Assembly: GCA_010909165.1 (NCBI GenBank)
Contig: MU008184.1
Location: 558,001 to 622,000, forward strand
Source of the DNA: Anthoceros angustus
Lineage: Eukaryota > Streptophyta > Anthocerotopsida > Anthocerotales > Anthocerotaceae
DNA length: 64,000 bases
Reading direction: 5' to 3'
Shown: piece by piece, positions 20,053 through 30,027 of the stretch
Layout of the letters: each line of letters starts with the position of its first letter
How positions within the stretch are numbered: position 1 is the first letter of the stretch
Translations under genes and position numbers: made by a program
The notes under the pieces: model-generated
What the model saw: the letters and a program-made list of their open reading frames with translations, nothing else
What the model was told of the DNA's origin: nothing
Database searches by the model: none

Positions 20053-20172
20053 TCAGCCCTCGATTGCAAAATTTCTTAGCCCTCGATTGCAAAATTTTTC
20101 AGCCCTCGATTGCAAAATTTTTCAGCCCTCGATTGCAAAATTTTTCAGCCCTCGATTGCAAAATTCTTCAGC
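20053..20172 (+). repeat. Tandem 23-bp repeat, about five copies
   Basis: The unit AGCCCTCGATTGCAAAATTT plus three further bases is repeated about five times, preceded by three copies of ACAAATTCCTCA-type repeats (20015-20055). It lies just past the 3' end of the minus-strand transposase frame. Confidence 0.8.
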
Positions 20173-20188
20173 CCTTAGCCTAAAGGTG

Positions 20189-22299
20189 TCACAAAGTAAT
20201 CACTTTTTTCTTCTTTGGTCTTGAGCGTTCTTCAATGCCCTTGAAACGCACTAACCGGTTGGTCCCGTCATTCGGAACAAACTCCTCTAATACCGGTTTA
20301 TTGCTTGAGGCCTCGTCCACCTGAGCTGCAACTTCCCTAATACGATGTTGTGCTTGTTCCATTATTGCGCAGACCTCAAACAAAATAGCAGGCTTGGCTT
20401 CCACAATGCTTGGAATACCCATGCAGATTGCATCCAAGTCTCGACGTCGTTTCAGCTTCAACTCCTCCAAGCTACCTGGGTTGATGGGAAGATGTGCGAC
20501 AACAAGATTGTCAGACAGTTGTATCCGAACATGATTATCATGTGATATCTCATTCTCCGAACAAGATTTAGGTCGTAATGTTCTTCCTTCTTCTTGTGCC
20601 CGAACATAAGATCCATTGGTACACCAAGCAAGGCGCAATAATCGAAGTATGTTCAAATATACCACATACATTGCACCTTCACAACATGTTTGCAAATGAA
20701 TCCTTTCGCCCCATCCCACAAGTACAAAATGCCCATGGAGAATGTGCACCTCAATGACGTAAACCTTGTCACTATCCTCGAGGACATGCAATATGCAACA
20801 AGAGACCCAACAGACGGAATATGACGGCCTCGTCAGGATGGTGCTCATGGACAAAACATGCTCATATACCTTCTCGAGTTTTAAATTCGCTTGTAACCCC
20901 CCTTGGTGAAATCAAGGTACCGAATGCCGTGCTACCTGCTCACAAGTTGATGAAGAAGCCAATCCATACGCCTTCCGCAACGCAGCCTTGGTAAAAGATA
21001 CTCTTTCCTTCAAGAATCGATGAAAGGCCTCCAGGCGACGTGGTATCTTGTCCGGTGGGAAACATCCTGCTTCTTCAACCACATGTCCGCATAAAGAAAT
21101 GCGAAACATTATTACACACAGCCGACACCATGTGAACATCCATTCAAGCAACCCTTACCGCAGAAAGAAACTAGTGCACTTTGGGCAAAGAATAATACCT
21201 ATAGAGTCACCCCACTGCTTCTTGAAATACTCAACAAAGGCTGGTTGACTTCCATGCCACTCCTTGTAGAAGAACTCTAACAATACCTTACCCCATGCGA
21301 CAATACCATCTTGCGTATTATGGCCTCTGACATACATGATCTCCGCAAGAGCTGCCCAAATCTTCTTCCTTGCAATAATGCACTTTACCTTCTTTAAAAG
21401 GTTTCACGCCAGCCTTCCTTACATGCCATAGACACAACACAACATGTATGTTGGCCCCCATACCGCTTAAGGCACCTATCTCGCTAAACAATCATCAACT
21501 AGGAAGCAACTAGGGACCCATGTTGCACATGTTGTAAGAGCGACATGTCGGAGTGGCGTCAACCATGATACCAAAGAAAGTATAGTAGCCTCCTGTTAGT
21601 GCCCAAGCAATCGGAATACCATTAAGGTGTTGATCAAAACCATCACCGTAAATAAGTGGTACCTATACTTGTTCATACCAAATGTGGCGTCCATGGCTAA
21701 AACACTATTGTTACCATGCTTGATGAACATGCCGCATGAAAGGAGTTTGCAACCCTAAAACAAAAGGTTCACCAGTTCGATCTATGGAAGATAAGGTCAA
21801 GATTCACTTTGAGCCACATCTCGTGGACTTTACATCATCGTGGTCTAGTTTCCACTCACCCGCTTCCACTTGTCGTTTCATGTTCAACACATCCTTGCGC
21901 GCATGTAGTCATCTCGAACGTCACCACCACGCTCATGTCCTATGTAGTGACTCATCTTCTCGACACAACCGCAACATGCCGACGCATAATCTCCGACACG
22001 ATACCTTGCAATAAAGACAATGTTTAACCCAATCCTTTTCTCTTCGAGATCCAAGGAGCTCTAGACAATTTAGGGTGTCCCACATACTTGGACCATGACG
22101 GATATCACCCTTTCGATCTCGTCGCCTCTTCATGAAGAAGGATTTGAGCAACTTGTGGAATAAGCGCAATCGCTTCACAACAAAATTGGCCATACATCCG
22201 GTCTTCATGCGCACATTCTTGGGTGTGGTAGCAATGGAAATCCTCCGGTCCATATGAACACCAATACCTACATAGAAACACACGACAAAGAAATACCAA
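20189..22299 (-). pseudogene. FAR1/MULE-type transposase, frames interrupted
   Basis: Reading the minus strand from 22299 down: a basic region with MKTGCMANFVVKRL near 22180 (FAR1-like DNA-binding part), then near 21700-21400 the catalytic segment (DATFGMNKY, FLVDD-like stretch, HVVLCLWHV), then FFYKEWHG and FVEYFKKQW near 21250, and near 20700 GFICKHVVKV, the end of a SWIM zinc finger. The last 220 codons (20189-20854) are open and end in a basic tail KKKK. The parts lie in different frames with several stops, so this is either a decayed gene or one with introns I could not place. The order of domains fits plant Mutator-like transposases. Confidence 0.65.
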
Positions 22300-22660
22300 G
22301 ATTTGGCTTCAACTTAAGGCAAAGAAAGCACATGGACAGAGGCCACCAAGCCGAAACCCAAATGGTCGTGGAAATTAGTGTAGAGAACTTGGAAGTTGCG
22401 AAAGTACGATATATGTGATTGCGGTTCTAAGGACGGCACAATTGGTGGTGGTAGTGAATTTTGAGTCTTTGAATCCTTCCGATAGAAACTTGCAGCACAT
22501 TTGAAGCCTTCACCAAATGAAATCTTCTACTCTATTCCATGGAATGTAGGCAATCTTCAAATCCTTCAAAACCGCCAAGTTAGATTCTCGATGAATTGAC
22601 CAAGCCCTGAAATTGCACCTTCAGCGGACACTCCATGGACGGAGCACGCTTGGCGCCGAA

Positions 22661-22762
22661 TGCTTGGTTTAGGTTAATGTGTTTGTCTTTGGGTGCTTGG
22701 TTTAGGTTAATCTGTTTGTCTTTGGGTGCTTGGTTTAGGTTAATCTGTTTGTCTTTGGGATG
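22661..22762 (+). repeat. Tandem 37-bp repeat, three copies
   Basis: Three consecutive copies of a unit containing GCTTGGTTTAGGTTAAT and GTTTGTCTTTGGG, just inside the right terminal inverted repeat of the MULE. The first copy differs by one base. Confidence 0.8.
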
Positions 22763-22779
22763 GTTTGTTTAAGACACCC

Positions 22780-23035
22780 GCGCTCAGTTCATACTCTCGC
22801 GCACGGTTCTAAAATCAAGCATGGTTGGTTTACATCACAACCTCGTTGTGGTGGGTGCGTATACTGGGGTTGTGCCGTGCTGGGCAAAATACGGCAGTGA
22901 CATCCTGTATGGACCTGTACATGGTGTTGCGTTTAAAGTATACCACGATGAGAGAGCATCGTGATGGGCGAGGCATGGCATGCCACGCCAGCCTTCACAC
23001 GCGCGAAGCATTGATTGCTTCGGAGATTGAGACGC
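22780..23035 (-). repeat. Right terminal inverted repeat of the MULE
   Basis: Starts CGCGCTCAGTTCATACTC and ends TTCGGAGATTGAGACGC. It is the inverse of the left repeat, but carries only one copy of the 52-bp unit that is tripled on the left. It also has a short insertion with a self-complementary ATGATGCTCTC-like stretch near 22945-22970. Confidence 0.85.
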
Positions 23036-23051
23036 CGGGGGTGTCCAGAGC
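23033..23051 (+). repeat. 19-bp direct repeat, right flank of the MULE
   Basis: Identical to 18574-18592, including the 11 nt that equal the 3' end of the tRNA-Arg gene. Its first three bases overlap the end of the right terminal inverted repeat, so the true target duplication may be 16 bp. Confidence 0.85.
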
Positions 23052-23060
23052 AATCCTTCT

Positions 23061-23335
23061 CCCTCATGCGAGTAGAAGGTTTGCCCTCATGCGAGTAGAA
23101 GGTTTGCCCTCATGCGAGTAGAAGGTTTGCCCTCATGCGAGTAGAAGGTTTGCCCTCATGCGAGTAGAAGGTTTGCCCTCATGCGAGTAGAAGGTTTGCC
23201 CTCATGCGAGTAGAAGGTTTGCCCTCATGCGAGTAGAAGGTTTGCCCTCATGCGAGTAGAAGGTTTGCCCTCATGCGAGTAGAAGGTTTGCCCTCATGCG
23301 AGTAGAAGGTTTGCCTTCATGCGAGAAGAAGGAAA
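23061..23335 (+). repeat. 23-bp minisatellite, 12 copies
   Basis: Twelve head-to-tail copies of CCCTCATGCGAGTAGAAGG plus TTTG, nearly identical; only the last differs (TTCATGCGAGAAGAAGG). The array begins ten bases past the 19-bp direct repeat. There are no spacers, so it is not a CRISPR-like array. Confidence 0.95.
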
Positions 23336-23369
23336 CCTTCTACAATTTTTGTCTTCATCGCGCAGTCAT

Positions 23370-23640
23370 ACGAACGACGTCACATACCATCTCGTAAAGC
23401 ACCCAATCTATGCCATGACGGTCTTGCGTGGTAGACTGTAGGTGGTGCTTTGTTGCAGCTCGAGTAGTGCAAATTTATGAACACCTCCATCTGTCCTTTT
23501 GAGTCTTTGACATTGTCCTTAATCAATATCACTTCGCATGGCTGCAAGCTGTGTTTGGCAGTGGAAGTGTCTACCTAGTGAGGGGTCTCCCTCTTGAAGA
23601 GGATGATAAAGAAAGTGAGAAGCGGACTTGAGTGGCATGT
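23370..23640 (+). pseudogene. NYN-domain gene, 3' fragment 4
   Basis: DNA similarity to 11195-11730 of the intact NYN gene, in pieces: the end of exon 1 (CACATACCATCTCG), the intron (GTGGTGCTTTGTTGC, CTCGAG), the stretch GCTGCAAGCTGTGTTTGGCAG and the last codons (AAAGTGAGAAGCGG). The segment encoding the SSDK and SGDKD motifs is deleted. It leads directly into the upstream block of germin-like copy 4. Confidence 0.7.
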
Positions 23641-23825
23641 CAAGGCGCCACTATCCTCGCTGGTTCGCTGTAAGCTTGTGGAGAAGGACACTTGTTTCAT
23701 GAACCAGCTACCTGAAGTCACTGCCTGCCTCTCTGGAGTTCGCGGAAGCTTGTGAAACCTTCTCACACAACGCTCCGTCTGTGGGTGCACAATTCGCGAG
23801 GCAAAGTTATACTTTGTGACGTTGG

Positions 23826-24200
23826 GGTAGTCGAAGAGCCCATCGGTGTTGTTGAGGAGGCTTCCTCGTGTTTTCCGCCATGGGGCTGATTCCAAGAGAT
23901 TAGCGCGTCAGGAGCTGCAATTCGGTGCGTACTGTTGCCCCAGCTTGCCGTCCCGACGGTCCGCTGTGTGGAACAAGCTTAAGGCTTACCTCGTTTCAAG
24001 GAACAGCTGCATGGTGCATCGACCAGGGACAGGCCACTGGTGCTGACGCTGACGATGGACGATGGTTTTCATTCCTACCGGCGGCCGTGCCACCTGGCAG
24101 CCAAGAGGCCGGAAGTGGGCGGTAGCTCAATCCGCTGCTGCGAGCCATGGACAGCATATCCGCACATCTCTGGGCAGTCCAGAGGTAGATAAGATATGCA
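23826..24200 (+). repeat. Conserved block upstream of germin-like copy 4
   Basis: Third occurrence of the upstream block (CATCGGTGTTGTTGAGG, then TTTTCCGCCATGG and ATGGACAGCATATCCGCACA), here with about 90 extra base pairs in the middle. Because it precedes the only intact germin-like gene, it is the best candidate for the working promoter and 5' UTR. Confidence 0.55.
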
Positions 24201-24283
24201 GTGCGCCATGAGGAGAAGCAGCAGGGAGCGGCAGGCACCGCAGCAGCAGCTAACTCGAGGCTGGTGATCAGCAGTGCCAGCAG

Positions 24284-24991
24284 ATGGCGGGGTCGGGATC
24301 CATGTACCATGGTCATGCATGTCGGCTGGCGCTGGGGGCGCTGAGCCTGGCCGCAGCGGCGATGTCGCTGGTGGCGGGCAGCGACCCGGACATCCTGACC
24401 GACTTCGTGGCGCCTCCGGGAGTCGAGCCCGCGTCGCTCAACGGGAGCTTCTTCGTGTTCAGGGGCCTCCGTCACGCCATCAACGCGTCGCAGCCCAAAT
24501 TCGGCGCTTCCAAGGTGTCGGAGATCCAGTTCCCGGCCCTGACGGGGCTGGGAGTGTCCACGGCGCTGCTGGAGTACCCGCCGCACACGCTGAACCCGCC
24601 GCACACTCACCCCCGCGCCACCGAGGTGCTGTACGTGATCGAAGGCAGTCTGCGGGTGGGGTTCGTGGACACCAACAACAAGCTGTTCCACGAGAACCTG
24701 GCGGCTGGCGATGTGTTCGCCTTCCCCAAGGGCCTGCTGCACTTCCAATACAACCCCGGCACCGTCCGCGCCATCGCGTACGCCGCCTTCGGCAGCGCCA
24801 ACCCCGGGACCCTCAGCGCGCCCTCCGCCCTCTTCGGATCCGGCATCGCTGACGTCGTCTTGACCAAGGCCTTCAAGGTGTCGGCCGACATCGTGCACCA
24901 GCTGGAAGCTCCGTTCCAGCCCAGCCCTCCGCCGGCGCCTCCCGCTTTCGTTCCCGCTCCTGCTCCGACCCTTTTCATTGCTCCCCTCTAG
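24284..24991 (+). CDS. Germin-like protein, intact copy 4 (235 aa)
   Basis: Intronless, secreted cupin protein. Residues 1-32 form a signal peptide with a hydrophobic core (LALGALSLAAAAMSLV). The first cupin motif PPHTHPRATEVLYVIEG supplies His107, His109 and Glu114, and the second, FPKGLLHFQYN, supplies His153, so the manganese site is complete. Usual germins carry two N-terminal cysteines that form a disulfide; here the mature part has none (SDPDILTDFV in place of a DFC-type sequence). The C-terminus has a Pro/Ala-rich tail (residues about 210-235, with PSPPPAPPAF and PAPAP), which resembles arabinogalactan glycosylation motifs. Germins are extracellular oxalate oxidases or superoxide dismutases, or have no known activity; which applies here cannot be told. 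It is the only unbroken germin-like copy of four. Confidence 0.92.
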   Translation: MAGSGSMYHGHACRLALGALSLAAAAMSLVAGSDPDILTDFVAPPGVEPASLNGSFFVFRGLRHAINASQPKFGASKVSEIQFPALTGLGVSTALLEYPPHTLNPPHTHPRATEVLYVIEGSLRVGFVDTNNKLFHENLAAGDVFAFPKGLLHFQYNPGTVRAIAYAAFGSANPGTLSAPSALFGSGIADVVLTKAFKVSADIVHQLEAPFQPSPPPAPPAFVPAPAPTLFIAPL

Positions 24992-25208
24992 ATCTCCTCT
25001 CCTCCATAATTCTTCCGGTCAGGCCTAGCCTCCCTGCGCCAGGTCCGGGACGAGGGACGAGTCTTTATATTCTTGCATGCGTTCATCGGTACATTTGCTC
25101 AGTTGCTGCCTGGAGAGCTGGTGATGAGTCGTGCAGTTACTGGCTAGACACCTAATACAGCATTGGCAGGCACCACACTGTAACTTATGCTTTGGATATT
25201 TGATGAGG

Positions 25209-25214
25209 AATAAA
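25209..25214 (+). terminator. AATAAA polyadenylation signal of germin-like copy 4
   Basis: AATAAA lies 218 bp past the stop codon, within AT-richer sequence. From here to the end of the XPT gene at 25782 I see nothing coding that can be supported; open frames there have no recognisable domain. Confidence 0.45.
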
Positions 25215-25781
25215 GCATGCCAGATACGAATCTGAATTCATTCTAGATATGGAGTTGAGACTTGTGCTGTGATGCGTCGGCCACTTATGTATGCAATCTG
25301 CAAGTCCCTGTCAGAATGACCTGCAGCAAATATCGCACTGCCAGATATTGCTCTCGTGTTTCTTGGTTGGCATTGCATTTCGGACTTGACATCAGCAACA
25401 TCCAACGATCCAATGGCAGCCATGGCTTTTCGACACACAACTACATATCTCTCATCCTCCGTTTCCGTACTTACAGCCTGCACTGTCCTTTCGGATGGGC
25501 TCAGTGCCGAGCCAACGGTGGCCTATCGGATGTTAGCCACGGCCCACAGCACAGGCAGATAGATGCCCCCAAGCTCAAAAGTGCCCTGCACTGCAGCAGC
25601 AGCACACGGGTATTGATCACACAATGTGAAAACAAGTTCCCGTTTCCGTTTGCGACCAAATCGTGATTTGGTTGTCAAGAAAAAATATCCTCGGGCTGAC
25701 GGGCCTCAGATTGTTTGTACAAAAGATACGAGCTGCAAACAAATCAGACAGCAGCAGCTATACCCTATGGCTATGCTACGC

Positions 25782-27059
25782 TTAGGCAGCCTTGGCCTTC
25801 TTGCTACCAGCAGAAGCCTGCGAGTAGAGGAAGGTGCCCAAAATGGCTATTGCAGAGCCGACAGCATTCAGCGGCCTGATGGGATTCCTGAAGGCAATGA
25901 CAGTGGCAATTATAACCACCACCCTCTTCATGGTGTTGCCAACCGAGAAAGTGAGAGGGCTGATCCCACCCAGAGCCTGGTAAGAGGACTGGTTGTAGAG
26001 GTGGTAAAATACTCCCGACAGCCCCACCCAAAGCAGGAAGGTGTTGTCGCTCCCCACAGCCGCCACCGCCTGCTTGTAGCCCGCGCCCCACTGCGCCCCC
26101 TCCAAAATCACAGCCGCAGGAGCCAGGTAGACTATCGACAAAATGCTGATCCACCCGTACAAATTGATGCCGTCGAACTGCTTGAAATTCTTGAGGCTCC
26201 TCTTGGAGTAAATGTTGCGCAGCACGAATCCGAAGTTGGAAATCATGGCCCCCCAGAATCCCCCAAAATTGAAGGAAAGCTCGGTGACCGCGGCCAGCCC
26301 GCACCCGAACATGATGGGCAAGAGAGACAGCCACACCAAGAGCGGGTACGACTCCCCCAACACGGACGAGAACATCACCGAGAACACAGGCTCCGCCGAC
26401 TTGATGATGTGCGTGAAGGAGACAGCCACCTTGGAGAAGGAGACGCAGGCAGCAATATGGCCCACGGTGTGAAAAAACGCCGGCAGCAGCAGCGCCCGGA
26501 TGAATTCCCCGGAGACCGGCGGGCAGGGCTGCAGCCTGAGCCCCCACAGCCCCAGCATCCACACCGCCCCCGCCACCAGCTGGAAGGTGGCCAAGAACCA
26601 GGGGTACGGGAACACGTTCAGCGCCTTCTTGTTGTAGATGTTGAAGATGACATTGTAGAGGTACCACAGCCCAAAGTAGGTCCCCAGCTGCACCGTGGTG
26701 AGCTTGGTGTCATCCCCGCCCCGCCGCCCCGTCCGCGCTCTGCGCGGCCGCCGCCGAGGCCCTCCACTGCCGCCGCCCCTTCCCGGAAAACCTTCCCCCG
26801 CCGCCGGCAACACCACACTCGCTCTCCTCCCAAACATCCCCGAGCCCGAGCCTCCTCCCCCGCCGCTGCCGAAAGCGGAAATCCGAGCTGCCGCTGCCAA
26901 AGGCGCGGGCAGCTGCCCGGCCGACGAGCATGGCAGCAGCCTCCGCCTCCCGGCTCCTCCCAGAAATTCCGACCACGAGGACTGCCTCTGCCTCGGCCTC
27001 AGCCCCGAGCCCGCACTGGCGCTGGCACTGGCAGCCGCACAGCCCGCTGCCGCCGCCAT
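25782..27059 (-). CDS. XPT: Plastid pentose-phosphate (xylulose-5-phosphate)/phosphate translocator
   Basis: An intronless 425-aa member of the triose-phosphate translocator family, which exchanges sugar phosphates for phosphate across the inner plastid envelope. The ATG at 27059 opens a roughly 115-residue Ala/Ser/Arg/Gly-rich stretch typical of a transit peptide. The transporter body then begins at LGTYFGLWYLYNVIFNIYN and has 8-10 hydrophobic segments. Diagnostic stretches are NKKALNVFPYPWFLATFQL, FFHTVGHIAACVSFSKVAVS, FTHIIKSAEPVFSVMFSS, SNFGFVLRNIYSKRSL and SPLTFSVGNTMKRVVVI, with conserved Lys and Arg of the substrate site. These fit the XPT subgroup better than TPT, PPT or GPT; XPT is also intronless in other plants. 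A TATA-like TATTTAT (plus-strand reading) lies at 27413-27419, about 355 bp upstream. The frame is open further upstream, but that part is 5' UTR-like. Confidence 0.93.
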   Translation of the reverse strand: MAAAAGCAAASASASAGSGLRPRQRQSSWSEFLGGAGRRRLLPCSSAGQLPAPLAAAARISAFGSGGGGGSGSGMFGRRASVVLPAAGEGFPGRGGGSGGPRRRPRRARTGRRGGDDTKLTTVQLGTYFGLWYLYNVIFNIYNKKALNVFPYPWFLATFQLVAGAVWMLGLWGLRLQPCPPVSGEFIRALLLPAFFHTVGHIAACVSFSKVAVSFTHIIKSAEPVFSVMFSSVLGESYPLLVWLSLLPIMFGCGLAAVTELSFNFGGFWGAMISNFGFVLRNIYSKRSLKNFKQFDGINLYGWISILSIVYLAPAAVILEGAQWGAGYKQAVAAVGSDNTFLLWVGLSGVFYHLYNQSSYQALGGISPLTFSVGNTMKRVVVIIATVIAFRNPIRPLNAVGSAIAILGTFLYSQASAGSKKAKAA

Positions 27060-27412
27060 CGTTGCCGTCGCTGTGAAGTTCGAGCAGGCAAGAAAACGCT
27101 GGATGGAGAAATGGGAACAAGAATTGCCGCTGCAATCAGAGCGGGCCGCGGGAGCGCGGCAGGAGCGAATGACAATGCATGCAGGATGCAGGCGCGGATG
27201 CGATGCAGCTGGAGGGCAGCGGGAGCGGGAGGGGACAAGACAGCACGCACGCACGGACGGACGCACGCTCCGCTCACGCTCGTTTCCTCTCTTCACGACC
27301 GGAATGCCAATGCCGGGCCACGGACAGCCGACGCGTGCGCAGTTGCCAGCGAGTCGGACCGCGACACGTCTCGACCGGGGGGAGTCGAGACTGGCGCCTT
27401 GGGCTCCGCTTC

Positions 27413-27419
27413 TATTTAT
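27413..27419 (-). promoter_or_regulatory. TATA-like box of XPT
   Basis: On the minus strand ATAAATA, 354 bp upstream of the XPT ATG. It implies a GC-rich 5' UTR of about 325 nt. The neighbouring Ccs1 gene is transcribed in the opposite direction from about 200 bp away, so the two plastid genes share a short bidirectional promoter region. Confidence 0.4.
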
Positions 27420-27651
27420 CTCCAGATAAGAGAGGGGAGGCGGCACCGGCGACCCTGCTGTCGCGGTAAGGTGAACTTGCAACTGCAGGATAAGGGTTTT
27501 TGTGAGGTCCAGCCCGCTGGGCGTGGCTGGACGCAGGACGGCCTACTGCGAGCTGACAAAGCCTCTTTGCTGCCGCGGAAAATGGGGCTGGTGGTGTATG
27601 TATGGAGCTCAGAGCTTGCCTGATAAGCAGCCATGGGCTGATGATCCAGAC

Positions 27652-30027
27652 ATGAGGGCAGCGGCTCCTGGCATGGCTGGCTTGGCCTGTCCCGGTCTCA
27701 GTCCCATGCCCAGGCCCGGGCCTACTGTGGGCTGTAAGCGTGCCACTGTCCTGCTTCTCCGGCCCGGCAGGAACAGGATCGTGGTTTCCCCGGCCTACAG
27801 GATTAGGATCGTGCAGGCCCAGGCCAGCAGGAACAGTCCGGCTGGGAGGGAAACCTTGAGCAGGGGTCCCGTTTCTGCTCCCCCTTTGCTGGAGCCGGAG
27901 CCGGACCCCGAGCCCGCGGACAGGGGCGTTGATAGGCCTGCTGCTCCCGGGCCAGGAGGGCAGGTGCCCTGGTTTGTGATTTTGGGGAGGAAGGTTTCGA
28001 GGCAGCTGTCTTCGTTCCCGCTGGCTATCGGGGAGCTCTTCGTCGTCGGATTTCTTTCAGCCATTGGTTAGTGGCAGTGAATTGGCATTGGCATTCTTCT
28101 CCTGGCCTGGCTTGTTCTCATGCCTTGGGTTGGATTTGGCAGGGACGCTCATCGAGCAAGGGGAGTCGGCTCAGTACTACCTGCAGGAGTATACGGAGGA
28201 TAACCGGGCGTTCGGTTTCCTGACGGGGGAATGGGTGCTGAATTTGAGCCTGGACCACATCTACTCTGCGCCTTACTTTCTGGCGGTCCTCGCACTCTTG
28301 GCTTCGTCACTGGCTGCCTGTTCCATAACTCGCCAATGGCCCCTGGTCAAAGTCGCTCGCAGGTGACCTAGGTTGTGACCGATTGTAGCTCATGTCACGC
28401 ATTTTCATTTTCCCGCGCCAGTATGTGTTTAGAGGGTCTGGCCCACTTACAGCATGGGCTTGCGCTTCTGTTTGTGCTCAGATGGCGATTCATGACGTCC
28501 GGGGAAGCCATCATGAAGATGGATGTGGCGGATACTCTGCCAAGAGCTCGCCTGTCTAATCTTGCAACTTTGCTCACGGCACAGGGCTACCAGGTGCGCA
28601 GACCAGTGATTGCCGCGTAGCACACTTCCTCTAACTCTTGGAGGCTTCATGCTCATGCTCCTGAGTCCCTTATGTCCTGCAGGTTTTTGTGAGGGGACCT
28701 GCTATGTACGCATTCAAAGGTCTTGCTGGCAGGTTCGCGCCCATCGGAGTGCACATAGCCATGCTGCTCATTATGGCTGGTGCTACGGTCAGTGCCATAG
28801 GAGCCTATCATGGGAGTGTCTTGATCCCTCAGGGCCTGGATCTGTCAATAGGGGAGGCATTGCAACCCAGTGGCATTTTATCCCTGCCTTCATCAGTCAT
28901 GAACCTGCACATACATGTGAACAAGTTTGCTATCGAGTACCGTCCCACAGGGGAGGTACGCTTCGTCTCTCTTGTATCATGTTATGTGCATCAGGCGGCA
29001 TCGTAATCAGTCTGACCCCTTTCTTGCCATGCAGGTGCTGCAGTTCCGGTCTGATCTCTCACTCAGAGATTTTAGAGAAAATGAAAGGTTCCAGAAGGTG
29101 ATTAGCGTGAACAACCCTCTTAGATACCAGGGACTTACAATCTATCAGACAGATTGGGCGATTGCAGCCACCACGGTTCGAGTTGATGGATCAGAGCCTT
29201 TCAACTTAGTCATGGCCCAGTTGCAACGGTCGGGGGACACGAAGCTTTTCGGGACGTTTCTCCCTCTCGGAGATGACGGTCTAGATAAGGCGAAGGGCAT
29301 GTAAGTGCATTCTGTTGGTTTCCCTCTTGACGTAGGATTTTCAGGTTTGTTTTACATCTTCTGCCTGACTGACCTGGACTTCAGTCACTCAACTCCTGCT
29401 TTTTGTAGTAACAGATGTCATTTCGATCATGTCTTTCTGGTGGGTGCAGTTCTCTTCTGGCACGTGATTTACAGTCAATAGTGATTTATGATCAGGAAGG
29501 AACATTCGTAGGTGTCAGGCGTCCTGGGTCGAACAAGCCCATCGTTGTCAATGGTGTCAGCATTACAATAGATGACGTCATTGGCACTACCGGTCTTGAG
29601 CTCAAGGTCTGCCCTGTGCTCTGCCCTTTTGCTGCACACTTTGTCTACCTTGCAACTTGTTGACCTTCATAGTTCAGCCCACAACTATTGCCCCGTGTCG
29701 TGCTTTGCAGATGGATCCTGGTGTTCCTGTTGTCTATGCAGGCTTCGGACTCCTCATGCTTACAACAATAATCAGCTACTTCTCGCACTCCCAAGTAGGT
29801 TTCAATTCTCATGAAGCCTTTCTTGTGGTCTGTCTCCTCGCAACCAACACCCGATAAGCTCTGCTGACCGGCGAGATTGGTGCGTGCTGTTTTTTCAGGT
29901 GTGGGCCTTTCAAGAAGGCAGCGATGTTGTGGTGGGAGGGAAAACTAATCGTGCCAAGTTAGAGTTCCAAAACCAGTTGAACAACGTGTGTGACCAGGTA
30001 CCGGAGCTGATTGCTCGGGGAGATTGA
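27652..30027 (+). CDS. CCS1: Ccs1/ResB cytochrome c biogenesis protein, plastid, eight exons
   Basis: A thylakoid-membrane protein of system II cytochrome c maturation, which with CcsA delivers haem to apocytochromes f and c6. Exons: 27652-28066, 28143-28362, 28482-28593, 28683-28955, 29035-29300, 29450-29606, 29711-29794, 29899-30027; all introns GT-AG (76-149 bp) and all phases fit; 551 aa. An N-terminal transit-peptide-like stretch is followed by [15 protein letters not shown] (first membrane span), then [29 protein letters not shown] (second span), [15 protein letters not shown] with the third span, a long lumenal domain ([48 protein letters not shown]), and a last span ([12 protein letters not shown]) before GGKTNRAK. 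In-frame ATGs at 27598 and 27673 are alternative starts. A three-codon upstream ORF (ATG GGC TGA) lies at 27633. Confidence 0.94.

Larger units (their letters stand above)
18593..23035 (-). mobile_element. Mutator-like element (FAR1/MULE type), 4.4 kb
   Basis: Bounded by long terminal inverted repeats: the left (from about 18612) and right (22780-23035) match over more than 200 bp, apart from extra tandem copies in the left one. Inside, on the minus strand, are the three landmarks of FAR1/MULE transposases: a basic zinc-finger-like region with KTGC, a MULE catalytic segment and a SWIM-like CKHV motif. Direct repeats of 19 bp flank it, longer than the usual 8-11 bp for this superfamily. The element separates broken NYN copy 3 from NYN fragment 4. 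Coding frames are interrupted, so it is probably not autonomous now. Confidence 0.8.

Noticed and set aside
23061-23335. CRISPR-like array
   Set aside because: The units are contiguous without spacers, and the genome is a plant's; it is a minisatellite.
25626-27623. 665-codon plus-strand frame
   Set aside because: It is antisense to the XPT gene, which has clear family motifs on the minus strand; the long frame is due to GC-rich codons.
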